Assembly (NCBI GenBank): GCA_934402055.1
Contig: CAKRTC010000011.1
Span: 1-58,546 of the forward strand
Origin: an uncultured Lachnospiraceae bacterium
Lineage (GTDB): Bacteria > Bacillota > Clostridia > Lachnospirales > Lachnospiraceae
Reading direction: 5' to 3'
Length of the DNA: 58,546 nt
How positions within the stretch are numbered: the first letter of the stretch is position 1; each line of letters starts with the position of its first letter. Below, in pieces: positions 17,637 through 27,000 of this stretch. The notes under the pieces are model-generated. The model searched no databases. It saw nothing but the letters and a program-made list of their open reading frames with translations, and was not told the origin of the DNA. The translations under genes were made by a program, and so were the position numbers.

Positions 17637-18668
17637 TCATCTCACTCCGAGTGCAAGATTCGGATCCGCATTAAGCGATTCGTCATCTCTCACTCCGTCA
17701 AGATATGCATAATAGGCAGCCGATCCTATCATTGCCGCATTATCCGTACAATATACAGGCTCGGGATAATAACAGTTAAAGCCCAGCTTATCACACTCTG
17801 CCTGCATCTTGGCTCTGAGTGCGCTGTTTGAGCTTACGCCTCCCGCTATGGCAACATTTTTAATACCAAGCTCCTTTGCACAGTTTATCGTCCTTACGCA
17901 CAGTGACTCGGTAACAGATTCCTGGAAGGAAGCACACAGATCCGGAACATTGATGCTTTCCTTCTTCATATTGGCAAGATTGATATAATTAAGCACCGCA
18001 GACTTTAAGCCCGAAAATGTAAAATCATAAGGATGATCTCTTACCTCTCCCCTCGGAAACTCTATTGCATGTATATTGCCTTCACGGGCAGCCTTGTCAA
18101 CCTTAGGACCTCCCGGATATCCCAGTCCCACAGCTCTTGCCACCTTATCAAAGGTCTCTCCTGCCGCATCATCATGTGTCCTTCCTATAAGCTCAAAGCT
18201 TCTGTAATCTCTGACGGCAACAAGATGTGTATGTCCACCGCTTACTACCAGACAAACATACGGCGGCTTAAGTTCCTTGTGCGTAATGTAATTGGCAGCT
18301 ATGTGGCCTTCTATATGGTTAACTCCAACAAGCGGCTTATTTAAGGCATAAGCAAGTGCCTTGGCTTCCGAAACTCCGACAAGCAGTGCTCCGACAAGTC
18401 CCGGCCCCTTAGTCACGGCTATCACATCTATATCGTCAAAGCTCATTCCGGCATCCCGAAGCGCCTTCCTGATAACACCGTTTATCTGCTCACAGTGCAG
18501 ACGTGATGCTATCTCCGGCACAACTCCGCCATATACCGTATGTATATCTATCTGCGACGAAATAACATTGGAGAGTACGTTTCTGCCGCCTCTCACAACG
18601 GCTGCCGCAGTCTCATCACACGAGCTTTCTATCGCCAATATTGTCAGATTTTCCTGTTCAGTCATCAT
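17637..18668 (-). CDS. tsaD: tRNA threonylcarbamoyladenosine synthase subunit TsaD
   Basis: 343-aa ASKHA-fold protein that transfers the threonylcarbamoyl group to A37 of ANN-reading tRNAs, working with TsaB and TsaE (both encoded just upstream). The metal-binding histidines NHIEGHI (about residues 120-126), IESSCDETA at the N-terminus and VSGGHTHL are seen. The gene overlaps the RNase Z-like gene by 11 bp. Two adjacent Met codons make the exact start uncertain by one residue. Confidence 0.97.
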   Translation of the reverse strand: MMTEQENLTILAIESSCDETAAAVVRGGRNVLSNVISSQIDIHTVYGGVVPEIASRLHCEQINGVIRKALRDAGMSFDDIDVIAVTKGPGLVGALLVGVSEAKALAYALNKPLVGVNHIEGHIAANYITHKELKPPYVCLVVSGGHTHLVAVRDYRSFELIGRTHDDAAGETFDKVARAVGLGYPGGPKVDKAAREGNIHAIEFPRGEVRDHPYDFTFSGLKSAVLNYINLANMKKESINVPDLCASFQESVTESLCVRTINCAKELGIKNVAIAGGVSSNSALRAKMQAECDKLGFNCYYPEPVYCTDNAAMIGSAAYYAYLDGVRDDESLNADPNLALGVR

Positions 18669-19578
18669 AATTCAGTTCTGCCGTCATACCGTCCTTACCG
18701 CAGCGTGCGGCAGGGAATATCTTTCTCATTTCTTCTATATATTGCTTAGGATTTATCATGGAAGGACTGTAATGGGTATACCACATCTGTCTCGGTGCTA
18801 TCTTGGCTTCGCTTGCCATCAACGCCGCCTCCTTCATGGTGCAGTGCTTATAAGCCCTCGCCTTGTCATCGCAATCCGCCTCTCCGTACATGCCCTCACA
18901 TATAAAAATATCGGCATCGGAAGCAGCATCAACTATATTGCTGCAGGGTCTGGTGTCTGTTGTATAAGTCACCTTGATTCCGCGGCGCTCAGGTCCTATG
19001 ACGGATTCAGGTTTGAATATCTTGCCTGTCTTCTCGTCTATGACAGTCTCACCCTTCTGAAGCCTGTTCCATGCGCTTACCGGTATACCGAGTGCATTGG
19101 CAGCCTCAGGATCAAACTTGCCCTTACGCGGAACTATTGCCGTATAGCCGTAACACGGAACATTATGCTTGACCTTGAACGCCTTAAGTATATAAGGTCC
19201 GAGCCTGTACTCCTCGGTATTCTGATCAAGCTCAATAAATCTCAGCTCGAAGCTGAGCTCAGGTGCAATGCTTCTGAGTGACCGTACTACATTATAGAGT
19301 CCCTTCGGTCCTATCATGACAACAGGCTCCGTGCGATCTGCGTTGGACATATTAAGCAGCATGCCCGGAAGTCCCGATATATGATCGGCATGATAATGCG
19401 TAAAGCACATGATATCAATGGATTTAGGCGACCAGCCTACCTCCTTCAAAGCGATCTGCGTACCCTCTCCGCAGTCTATCAGTATATTGGAGCCTTCACT
19501 TCTTATCATGAGTGAGGTCAGCCATCTGTGCGGCATAGGCGTCATTCCGCCTGTGCCGAGTAAACAAACATCTAACAT
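18658..19578 (-). CDS. Ribonuclease Z-like MBL-fold protein
   Basis: 306-aa metallo-beta-lactamase-fold protein resembling RNase Z, the endonuclease that trims tRNA 3' ends where CCA is not encoded (as for all three tRNAs here). The metal motif is THYHADH (about residue 60-66), followed by YTTDTRP and a late H (TMKE region, WYTHYSPS). The classical flexible arm of RNase Z is not obvious. The gene overlaps both neighbours (rimI and tsaD) within the tRNA-modification operon, which fits a tRNA role, but another MBL activity is possible. Confidence 0.8.
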   Translation of the reverse strand: MLDVCLLGTGGMTPMPHRWLTSLMIRSEGSNILIDCGEGTQIALKEVGWSPKSIDIMCFTHYHADHISGLPGMLLNMSNADRTEPVVMIGPKGLYNVVRSLRSIAPELSFELRFIELDQNTEEYRLGPYILKAFKVKHNVPCYGYTAIVPRKGKFDPEAANALGIPVSAWNRLQKGETVIDEKTGKIFKPESVIGPERRGIKVTYTTDTRPCSNIVDAASDADIFICEGMYGEADCDDKARAYKHCTMKEAALMASEAKIAPRQMWYTHYSPSMINPKQYIEEMRKIFPAARCGKDGMTAELNYDD

Positions 19579-20099
19579 GTATACCTCATTATCAATGCAT
19601 CCTCCTTAGGCTCGCTGTAGTAATTTTTGCGTATTCCGGCATCGGTAAATCCTGCTGCTCTGTACATAGACACAGCCGGATCATTGCCGATCCTCACCTC
19701 AAGAAAAATGTCTTTGATATTTCTATTTTTTGTTTCCGTAATAAGCTCATCAAGGAGCTTTCTTCCGACGCCATGCCGCCTGAAGCTTTTATCAACGGCT
19801 ATCCTGATAAGCTCCGCATCGTCAAAGCATCTGAGCAGGGCAAAGCCGATCAAAGCCTCATCCTTAGCGTCTTTTGTTCCAAATGCCGCAATCAGATGAT
19901 CGTAATCATGAAGCGCGCTGTCCGAATAAGCCTTAAGTCCCCACACATTTCCGGGGAATATATCCTCATCTATATCAGATATCCTGTGCAAGGCTCTTTC
20001 CAAACACTCTGCCCGGGCTTCAGGAGACGATTCCGCATCCGTTGCTGCTAAAGCCGAAGCTGACATGCGCCGTATCTCTACTGTCATATTATCTCTCAT
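19572..20099 (-). CDS. rimI: Ribosomal protein S18-alanine N-acetyltransferase
   Basis: 175-aa GNAT acetyltransferase acting on the N-terminus of S18, recognised from the acetyl-CoA loop RRHGVGRKLL, the preceding IRIAVDKSF strand and LEVRIGNDPAVSMYRAAGF. It lies between tsaB (4-bp overlap) and the RNase Z-like gene (7-bp overlap), the usual tsaB-rimI-tsaD context. The N-terminal 25 residues are Ala-rich and weakly conserved. Confidence 0.9.
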   Translation of the reverse strand: MRDNMTVEIRRMSASALAATDAESSPEARAECLERALHRISDIDEDIFPGNVWGLKAYSDSALHDYDHLIAAFGTKDAKDEALIGFALLRCFDDAELIRIAVDKSFRRHGVGRKLLDELITETKNRNIKDIFLEVRIGNDPAVSMYRAAGFTDAGIRKNYYSEPKEDALIMRYTC

Positions 20100-20974
20100 T
20101 GATGCCTCGGTGTTCCTTTGTCCTGCATCTTACTGAGGCTGTGCTTACCGGGGTCTCCCAATATTCCTGCCTTAAGCTCACGCTCTGCCTGAGTTTTACG
20201 CAGATACAGCGGAGCAAAATCATCCGAGTTCATTACCTTATCGTCATAGCAGTCAATGCCGTCGGTTCCTGCATCATGCACAGCCTCAGCACTAAGATCG
20301 TTCCTGATAAGCCAGTCCTTGTATATCAATGCGCCAAGCTCGGCAACACCTACTGCTCTTTGTCTGTTAAAGGCAGCTCCGGCAAAGCTTACGTCACCCT
20401 CCAGTTCATCCGCAATTATATCGGAATATACCGGAACACCGTCTCCGATGAATATATAGGAGACATCCGGGTCTAAGCTCTCACTTTCTGTGCTGTCTCC
20501 GGCGGAAGCATTTACATGAGCCTGTTCATTGAGCAAAGCTATAAACTCATGTATATCACGTGCTTCTTCCCCAAGTACGGTGGCTCCGTTTTGATATGCT
20601 GCGGAATAAACCTGTTCGCGTCTCGCATCCATTATCGGGCATATGATCGCATCACTGACTGAGCACAACTCGTATGCCATAGCCTGAAGCGACGACACGG
20701 ATATCACCGGAACATTAAGCGCCATGGCAAGTCCTTTGGCTGTTGCCGCACCTATCCTCAGTCCCGTAAATGAGCCCGGTCCCGCAGATACGGCTATCGC
20801 ATCCGTATGCTTCATATCAAGCCCGGATATATCAAACATCTGCCTTATCATAGGCAGCAGGGTCTCCGAATGTGTAAGTCTGTTATTGACCGTAAATTCT
20901 GTTTTCAGCAAATCATCCTCAAGGACCGCTGCCGAAGCAACAAGCCCGGATGACTCTATGGCAAGTATGTTCAT
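20096..20974 (-). CDS. tsaB: tRNA threonylcarbamoyladenosine biosynthesis protein TsaB
   Basis: 292-aa partner of TsaD, required for t6A37 formation. The N-terminus MNILAIESSG and the signature VSAGPGSFTGLRIG (about residues 60-75) are clear. It is longer than the usual 230 residues because of a Ser/Asp-rich insertion (about 150-170) and a C-terminal extension. It overlaps tsaE and rimI by 4 bp each, so translational coupling is likely. Confidence 0.95.
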   Translation of the reverse strand: MNILAIESSGLVASAAVLEDDLLKTEFTVNNRLTHSETLLPMIRQMFDISGLDMKHTDAIAVSAGPGSFTGLRIGAATAKGLAMALNVPVISVSSLQAMAYELCSVSDAIICPIMDARREQVYSAAYQNGATVLGEEARDIHEFIALLNEQAHVNASAGDSTESESLDPDVSYIFIGDGVPVYSDIIADELEGDVSFAGAAFNRQRAVGVAELGALIYKDWLIRNDLSAEAVHDAGTDGIDCYDDKVMNSDDFAPLYLRKTQAERELKAGILGDPGKHSLSKMQDKGTPRHQ

Positions 20975-21393
20975 CTGTCTATCTCTATCATCCTGTAATC
21001 TAAGCCCTTATCAAGATCTCTCCTGATATAGATGTGTACCGCATTGTCCGGAATAAGCTCCTCTATGAGCTCAGACCATTCAACCAAGCATACTCCGTTT
21101 CCGAAGAAGTACTCCTCGTAACCTATGGCAAACATCTCATCCGGGTCACTTATCCTATACACATCAAAATGAAAAAGCGGAAGCCTTCCGTCTCTGTATT
21201 CCTTTACTATCGTAAAGGTCGGTGAGGTCACAGGCTCTGTTATACCAAGTCCCTCGGCAAAGCCCTTGGCAAATACGGTCTTGCCGGCACCAAGATCTCC
21301 GTCAAGACAATAAATCTCCCCGGCCTTCGCATTTTCCGCTATGGATCGTGCCAATTCAAATGTTTCGTTTTCACTGTAGCTTTCTTTAATCAT
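20971..21393 (-). CDS. tsaE: tRNA threonylcarbamoyladenosine biosynthesis ATPase TsaE
   Basis: 140-aa P-loop ATPase that drives turnover of the TsaBD complex. Walker A GDLGAGKT, TSPTFTIVKEY, FHFDVYR and VEWSE are visible. I chose the internal start MIKESYSENE at 21393 because the frame open to 21456 adds a hydrophobic leader foreign to the family. No strong ribosome site is seen at either start. First gene of the tsa operon, overlapping tsaB by 4 bp. Confidence 0.92.
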   Translation of the reverse strand: MIKESYSENETFELARSIAENAKAGEIYCLDGDLGAGKTVFAKGFAEGLGITEPVTSPTFTIVKEYRDGRLPLFHFDVYRISDPDEMFAIGYEEYFFGNGVCLVEWSELIEELIPDNAVHIYIRRDLDKGLDYRMIEIDR

Positions 21394-21461
21394 GCATAAA
21401 ATTATAATGAAACAGCTGTTTGCTTGCAAGCAAATAAAAATAATGGTATATTTCACATACT

Positions 21462-21839
21462 ATGAATGAAAATATCGGAAAAATAGATCTTTATGCCAAG
21501 CTTGCTCGTTACAGCCTTATGCTGTCTTGTCTGGCACTTATGTCCATACTTATGTTGTTTCCTTCGGGCATGTATTACGGCTTTGTCTGTGCCGCACTCG
21601 GTGTTGCCGGCGGTATACTTACGAGACCGTATCTTAAGCGTAAGAGTGCCTGCACAGCAGCGGTGGTCATAGGCGTTATTACCATCCTTCTTTGCTTTGT
21701 GGCATTTCATGGTATGTATTCACTCTATACCATGATAAAGGATCCTGTCGCAGGTCCGCAGATAAGCAGCGTCATCTCGCAGATACTAAATCAGTACGGT
21801 GTTCCGATCGAGACCTTTGCCCGGATCATAAGACCTTAA
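21462..21839 (+). CDS. Small hypothetical membrane protein
   Basis: 125-aa protein with about three hydrophobic segments (around 17-32, 38-55 and 66-85) and a polar C-terminal tail. I do not recognise a family beyond general resemblance to DUF4190-like small membrane proteins. It is divergent from tsaE, 68 bp away, with no obvious ribosome site, and ends at a strong hairpin terminator shared with prfB. Confidence 0.65.
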   Translation: MNENIGKIDLYAKLARYSLMLSCLALMSILMLFPSGMYYGFVCAALGVAGGILTRPYLKRKSACTAAVVIGVITILLCFVAFHGMYSLYTMIKDPVAGPQISSVISQILNQYGVPIETFARIIRP

Positions 21840-21873
21840 TTATTATAAGCTTTTTTAATGTTCCTTGGCACAC

Positions 21874-21963
21874 CCGGAAGCCCGGCTTTGGTCACTTGCG
21901 ATATTTTTCTTATCTGCGCGAGCGCATATCCCACGGAGCATTTTTCATTCAGTTTCCCATGAA
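21874..21963. repeat. Degenerate hairpin repeat, copy 2
   Basis: Resembles 9046-9131 and 40487-40570: GGTCAC, CTTGCGA, a T-tract, TGCGCGAGCGCAT, then TTTTTCAT followed by CCCATGAA. It lies between two convergent genes. Confidence 0.45.
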
Positions 21964-21966
21964 CAT

Positions 21967-22006
21967 AACAGCAGCCGTGCTTACAAAGCACCGCTGCTGT
22001 TTTTTA
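21967..22006 (+). terminator. Terminator between convergent genes
   Basis: Long stem AACAGCAGC...GCTGCTGTT with AAGCAC/GTGCTT pairing inside, followed by TTTTTT on the plus strand. It ends the small membrane-protein gene and its stem also lies 7 bp past the prfB stop on the other strand. Confidence 0.85.
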
Positions 22007-22012
22007 TCATTA

Positions 22013-23155
22013 TCAATCGTTATCCGCTACTCTGCGATCCGGCTTACCCAGCTGCACCCACTTAAGATAAGCATTGATGAAGATATCAATATCTCCGTCA
22101 AGCACAGCCTGTGCATTACCTGTCTCTTCACCTGTACGAACATCCTTGACCATGGTGTAAGGCTGAAGTACATAGTTACGGATCTGGCTGCCCCATGCGA
22201 TCTCCTTGATATCACCTCTGATATCCGAGAGCTTCTCGGCATGAGCCTGCTGCTTAAGCATATAGAGCTTAGCCTTGAGCATTGCCATAGCCTTATCCTT
22301 GTTCTGAAACTGTGAACGTTCCTCCTGGCAGGCACAAACGATACCTGTCGGGATGTGTGTGATACGAACAGCCGATGATGTCTTGTTGATATGCTGACCG
22401 CCGGCACCCGATGAACGATAGGTGTCTATTCTGAGATCCGACGGGTCGATATCGATCTCGATATTGTCATCAAGCTCAGGCATAACGTCACAGGAACAGA
22501 AGGAGGTCTGTCTCTTACCCTGCGCATTGAACGGAGAAATACGAACAAGTCTATGTACTCCTGCCTCGGATTTGAGCAGTCCGTAAGCATTTTCACCTTC
22601 AACAGAGAAGGTTACTCCCTTTATGCCTGCTTCATCTCCCTCCTGATAATCCAGGAGCTTAACGGTAAAGCCATGCTTTTCACACCATCTTGTATACATA
22701 CGGTAGAGCATCTCGTTGAAGTCCATTGCCTCTGTTCCGCCTGTTCCGGCAGAAAGCGCAACCGTAGCATTATTGGCGTCATATTCACCCGAAAGCAGAA
22801 GTGAGGTACGCATGTTTTCAAGCTCTGTCTTAAAGCTCTCAAGCATCTCTCTTGCCTCTGCCGCAAGCTCCTCATCATCCTCCTCGGCGCCCATCTCAAT
22901 GATAGCCTCTATATCGTCAAACTGACTGTTGAGGGAATCATATTTCTGAACGGAAGACTTGAGAGAGTTAAGATCCTTCATGAATTTAGCTGATTTCTCG
23001 GCATCATCCCAGAAGCTCGGCTCTTCCATCTGGCGCTCCATCTCCGCTATACGTCTGTTCTTGTTCTCAAGGTCAAGGGACTGTCCCAATTCCTCCAGAG
23101 GTTCCTTGTAAGTAAGGAGTTCCTGTTTACAATTGTCGAATTCAATTAATGCCAT
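22013..23155 (-). CDS. prfB: Peptide chain release factor 2
   Basis: 380-aa release factor for UAA and UGA codons. The tripeptide anticodon SPF (VRISPFNAQGKRQ) identifies RF2, and the peptidyl-hydrolysis motif GGQ is in SSGAGGQHINK. In most bacteria the gene needs a +1 frameshift at CTT-TGA-C near codon 26. Here the corresponding place reads TCC CTT GAC CTT in one frame, so the in-frame UGA and the autoregulatory frameshift are absent. A strong GGAGG ribosome site precedes the ATG, 9 bp after secA, indicating co-transcription. Confidence 0.96.
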   Translation of the reverse strand: MALIEFDNCKQELLTYKEPLEELGQSLDLENKNRRIAEMERQMEEPSFWDDAEKSAKFMKDLNSLKSSVQKYDSLNSQFDDIEAIIEMGAEEDDEELAAEAREMLESFKTELENMRTSLLLSGEYDANNATVALSAGTGGTEAMDFNEMLYRMYTRWCEKHGFTVKLLDYQEGDEAGIKGVTFSVEGENAYGLLKSEAGVHRLVRISPFNAQGKRQTSFCSCDVMPELDDNIEIDIDPSDLRIDTYRSSGAGGQHINKTSSAVRITHIPTGIVCACQEERSQFQNKDKAMAMLKAKLYMLKQQAHAEKLSDIRGDIKEIAWGSQIRNYVLQPYTMVKDVRTGEETGNAQAVLDGDIDIFINAYLKWVQLGKPDRRVADND

Positions 23156-23164
23156 GTATCCTCC

Positions 23165-25780
23165 TTAGCCAACCGGTGAAGAAAAATCGATCTTGTCTCC
23201 CGGAACGGCATATCTGCCGTGGCACTGCTTAAACTTCTTGCCTGAACCGCACGGACAAGGATCGTTTGGATATATCTTTCTGATCTCGCGCTTCTTAGGA
23301 GCCTTAACTGTCGAATCATCACGGTTTGTACCGGTTATCTCGGCAGCCTGCTCACGCTCTACCTTCTGCTGTACCTGCAGATGGAAGAGCAGGCGTACTG
23401 TGTCCTCCTTAATGGCTGCTGCCATTCCCTCGAACATCTCATAGCCTTCTGTCTTATACTCAACAAGCGGATCCTTCTGTCCGTAGGATACGAGTCCTAT
23501 ACCCTCACGAAGCTGTGCCATATCATCGATATGGTTCATCCACTTATTATCAATTACCTTAAGGAGTACGACACGCTCTGCCTCTCTGAGCTGCTCCGGA
23601 TCCGGGAAGAGTGCTTCCTTTTCCTCATAGAGCTTGATAGTCTGCTCCTTGATAAGCTGCTTAAGCTTATCCTTGGTGAGAGCCGCAAACTCCTCATTTG
23701 TAAGTCTCATAGGCTGAAGCGGTATGATAGGAAGCAGGGTATTATTAAGCTCCTGCACATCCCACTCAGATGACTTAAGATCATCCGGAATGACCATATC
23801 AATCGAGTTGTCTACTATATCCTGAGCATAGCTGATGATAACATCACGCATGTTGAGTCCGTCGAGTACCTTGCGTCTCTCCTCGTACACAACATCTCTC
23901 TGCTCATTGTTGACCTGGTCAAACTTGAGAAGCTGCTCACGTACACCGAAGTTGTTGCTCTCTATCTTCTTCTGAGCATTCTCGATTGCCTTGGAAAGCA
24001 TCTTGTGGTGGATCTCCTCACCCTCCTCGACTCCGAGACGGTTGAAGATATTCATAAGATTGTCTGCTCCGAAAAGTCTCAGTATATCATCCTCAAGTGA
24101 GAGATAGAACTTGGACTCACCCGGATCTCCCTGACGTCCCGAACGGCCTCTGAGCTGGTTATCGATACGTCTTGACTCATGACGCTCCGTACCTATGATC
24201 TTAAGTCCTCCGAGTGCCTTGGCCTCGTCATCAAGCTTAATATCCGTTCCTCGTCCTGCCATGTTGGTAGCTATGGTAACGGCTCCGTGTCTTCCTGCCT
24301 CTGCAACGATCTCAGCCTCCTTCTCGTGGAACTTGGCATTAAGTACGCTGTGTGGAATACCCCTGCGATTAAGCATGCCGGAGAGCATCTCCGAGGTCTC
24401 TATAGTGATGGTTCCGACAAGCACCGGCTGCCCCTTTCTGTAGGCCTCCTCAACGCTGTCGCAAACTGCCTTGAATTTCTCCTTCTTTGTCTTGAATACC
24501 GCATCATCAAGATCGATTCTCTGTATAGGCAGATTGGTCGGAATAACGATAACATCCATACCGTAGATGTTTCTGAACTCCTTCTCCTCTGTCTGAGCGG
24601 TACCTGTCATACCTGCCTTCTTGGCAAACTTGTTAAAGAAGTTCTGGAAGGTGATGGTAGCCAGTGTTCTGCTCTCACGGCGGACATTTACATGCTCCTT
24701 AGCCTCGATAGCCTGATGAAGACCGTCGGAATAACGGCGTCCCGGCATAATACGTCCGGTGAATTCATCAACGATGATAACTTCATCATCCTTGACTACA
24801 TAATCCTTGTCTCTGTGCATGGAATTGTGTGCACGAAGAGCAAGTATGATACAATGCTGGATCTCAAGGTTCTCCGGATCAGCAAGGTTGTCGATATGGA
24901 AATACTGCTCGACCTTATGCACACCCTGCTCGGTAAGTGTTACATTCTTCTCTTTCTCATCATAAATGTAATCACCTGTCTCCTCGATCTCCTCACCGAG
25001 TATGGCGTTGATCTTGGAAAATTCAGCAGAGGCTTCGCCCTTCTCCATCTGTCTCGCAAGTACATCGCAAAGCTCATAAAGCTTGGTGCTCTTGCCTGAC
25101 TGTCCTGAGATGATAAGCGGAGTTCTTGCCTCATCTATAAGTACCGAGTCAACCTCATCGATAATACAGTAGTTAAGATCTCTGAGTACCAGCTGTTCCT
25201 TGTAGATAGCCATATTGTCACGGAGATAGTCAAAGCCCAGCTCATTGTTTGTGACATAAGTAATGTCACAGGCATAAGCTGCCTGTCTCTCCTTGGAATC
25301 CATGCTGTTAAGTACGATTCCTACCTTAAGTCCGAGGAATTCATGTACCTTACCCATCCACTCGGCATCTCGCTTTGCAAGATAATCATTAACAGTAACA
25401 ACATGTACTCCCTTACCTGTAAGTGCATTGAGATATGCAGGACAGGTAGAAACAAGTGTCTTACCTTCTCCGGTCTTCATCTCTGCGATGCGTCCCTGAT
25501 GCAGAACAACACCACCGATAAGCTGTACTCTGAAATGTTTCATGCCGAGCACTCTGTATGCAGCCTCTCTGACTGTTGCAAATGCCTCAGGCAAAATGTC
25601 ATCAAGTGTCTCTCCGTTCGCAAGACGTTCCTTAAAATAAGGTGTCATGGCCTTGAGCTCTTCGTCTGTTTTTGCACTCATCGTGGCATCAAGTGCTTCG
25701 ATCTTATCCACTATCGGATAAATACGCTTAAGTTCACGCTCGCTGTGTGTGCCAAACAGCATTTCGCTTAATCCTGCCAT
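23165..25780 (-). CDS. secA: Preprotein translocase ATPase SecA
   Basis: 871-aa motor that drives unfolded preproteins through SecYEG. Walker A MKTGEGKT (about 102-109), the DEVDS Walker B, the helicase segment TNMAGRGTDI, LRGRSGRQGDPG and the C-terminal zinc-binding CPCGSGKKFKQCH tail are all present. Full length, AGGAG ribosome site. It is upstream of prfB in the same transcript. Confidence 0.98.
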   Translation of the reverse strand: MAGLSEMLFGTHSERELKRIYPIVDKIEALDATMSAKTDEELKAMTPYFKERLANGETLDDILPEAFATVREAAYRVLGMKHFRVQLIGGVVLHQGRIAEMKTGEGKTLVSTCPAYLNALTGKGVHVVTVNDYLAKRDAEWMGKVHEFLGLKVGIVLNSMDSKERQAAYACDITYVTNNELGFDYLRDNMAIYKEQLVLRDLNYCIIDEVDSVLIDEARTPLIISGQSGKSTKLYELCDVLARQMEKGEASAEFSKINAILGEEIEETGDYIYDEKEKNVTLTEQGVHKVEQYFHIDNLADPENLEIQHCIILALRAHNSMHRDKDYVVKDDEVIIVDEFTGRIMPGRRYSDGLHQAIEAKEHVNVRRESRTLATITFQNFFNKFAKKAGMTGTAQTEEKEFRNIYGMDVIVIPTNLPIQRIDLDDAVFKTKKEKFKAVCDSVEEAYRKGQPVLVGTITIETSEMLSGMLNRRGIPHSVLNAKFHEKEAEIVAEAGRHGAVTIATNMAGRGTDIKLDDEAKALGGLKIIGTERHESRRIDNQLRGRSGRQGDPGESKFYLSLEDDILRLFGADNLMNIFNRLGVEEGEEIHHKMLSKAIENAQKKIESNNFGVREQLLKFDQVNNEQRDVVYEERRKVLDGLNMRDVIISYAQDIVDNSIDMVIPDDLKSSEWDVQELNNTLLPIIPLQPMRLTNEEFAALTKDKLKQLIKEQTIKLYEEKEALFPDPEQLREAERVVLLKVIDNKWMNHIDDMAQLREGIGLVSYGQKDPLVEYKTEGYEMFEGMAAAIKEDTVRLLFHLQVQQKVEREQAAEITGTNRDDSTVKAPKKREIRKIYPNDPCPCGSGKKFKQCHGRYAVPGDKIDFSSPVG

Positions 25781-26024
25781 CTATTAGCTCCTGTCTTAAA
25801 AAATTGCCGTATAACGGCTCTGATATATTTAAATAGTCTGCGGTCATACGATCCGCAAATAAAAATTATACCCTATAATACCTGTCCTATTTGTTACTTA
25901 AATGTTAAATTTTAAAGTATTTTTTTAATAATCCGCATGTTTCCCGGCTTAAACATATCTTTAGACATATAAAATCAAGCTCCTCCGATATCCTTTCATG
26001 AGTTCATACGGATATTTTTGATCA

Positions 26025-26987
26025 TCAGAACAGGCTTTTTACCGCAGCTGTCACCTTGTCTGCGGTAGGAAATACATTAGATTCCTCTTTTATTGCGCTC
26101 GGTGTAGGACAATATGCGGCCCCCAGACGCTTTACGGCTGCTTTCAATGCCGAAAATGCTTCTTCCGTGATCATAGCCGAGATCTCCGCTCCGAAGCCGC
26201 CGAAGCTTACCGCCTCATGAACTATGACCGCTCTTCCGGTCTTCCTTACCGAGTCCAATACCGTCTCCTTATCAAGCGGTGAAATAGTACATATATCTAC
26301 TATCTCCGCAGATATTCCGTCAGCAGCAAGACGCTCCGCTGCCTCATAGCAAACATCCATCATACGTCCGTAGCTTATAAGCGTAACATCACTGCCTTCA
26401 CGCTTTACAAAGGCCTTGCCTATCGGAACCGTATATTCGTTATCAGGCACTTCACCCTTCTTGCCGTACAAGGTCTTAGGCTCAAGGAAAATAACCGGGT
26501 TATTGTCTCTTATAGCGGACTTCAGCAATCCCTTGGCATCATGCGGATCTGAAGGCATTACGACCTTAAGACCCGGAACATGTGCATACATATTTTCGAG
26601 CGACTGCGAATGCTGAGCCGAGGCACCTGTTCCCGCACCGGATGCCGAACGGATAACCACCGGCACATCCAGTCCATACATAAAATGCATCTTGGCTGCC
26701 TCATTCATGATCTGATCCCAGCAGACTGCCATAAAATCCGAGAACATAAGTTCAACCACAGGGCGCATGCCTGTAGCTGCCGCACCTATAGCAGTTCCCA
26801 CGAAAGCAGTCTCCGATACAGGGGTATCTATAACTCTGTCAGCCCCGAACTCAGCGATCAAGCCCTCGGTAACACCAAAGCCTCCGCCGTAAACACCGAC
26901 ATCCTCTCCCATCAAAATGACGGAATCATCCCGCTGCAGCTCTTCCCTCATTGCTTCGGTCAGCGCCTCACGATATGTTTTTATCAT
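26025..26987 (-). CDS. acoB: TPP-dependent 2-oxo acid/acetoin dehydrogenase E1 beta subunit
   Basis: 320-aa beta subunit of a two-subunit E1 decarboxylase. Hallmarks include ALTEAMREELQRD, LMGEDVGVYGGGFGVT, the DTPVSE motif, IMNEAAKMHFM and the C-terminal HEAVSFGG(F)GAE segment. I chose the start MIKTYREA at 26987, with GGAGG six bases upstream, 13 bp past the acoA stop. No E2 acyltransferase or E3 gene follows: secA lies 244 bp downstream. Acetoin or pyruvate are the likely substrates, but branched-chain substrates cannot be excluded. Confidence 0.88.
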   Translation of the reverse strand: MIKTYREALTEAMREELQRDDSVILMGEDVGVYGGGFGVTEGLIAEFGADRVIDTPVSETAFVGTAIGAAATGMRPVVELMFSDFMAVCWDQIMNEAAKMHFMYGLDVPVVIRSASGAGTGASAQHSQSLENMYAHVPGLKVVMPSDPHDAKGLLKSAIRDNNPVIFLEPKTLYGKKGEVPDNEYTVPIGKAFVKREGSDVTLISYGRMMDVCYEAAERLAADGISAEIVDICTISPLDKETVLDSVRKTGRAVIVHEAVSFGGFGAEISAMITEEAFSALKAAVKRLGAAYCPTPSAIKEESNVFPTADKVTAAVKSLF

Positions 26988-27000
26988 AAATTCCTCCGAC

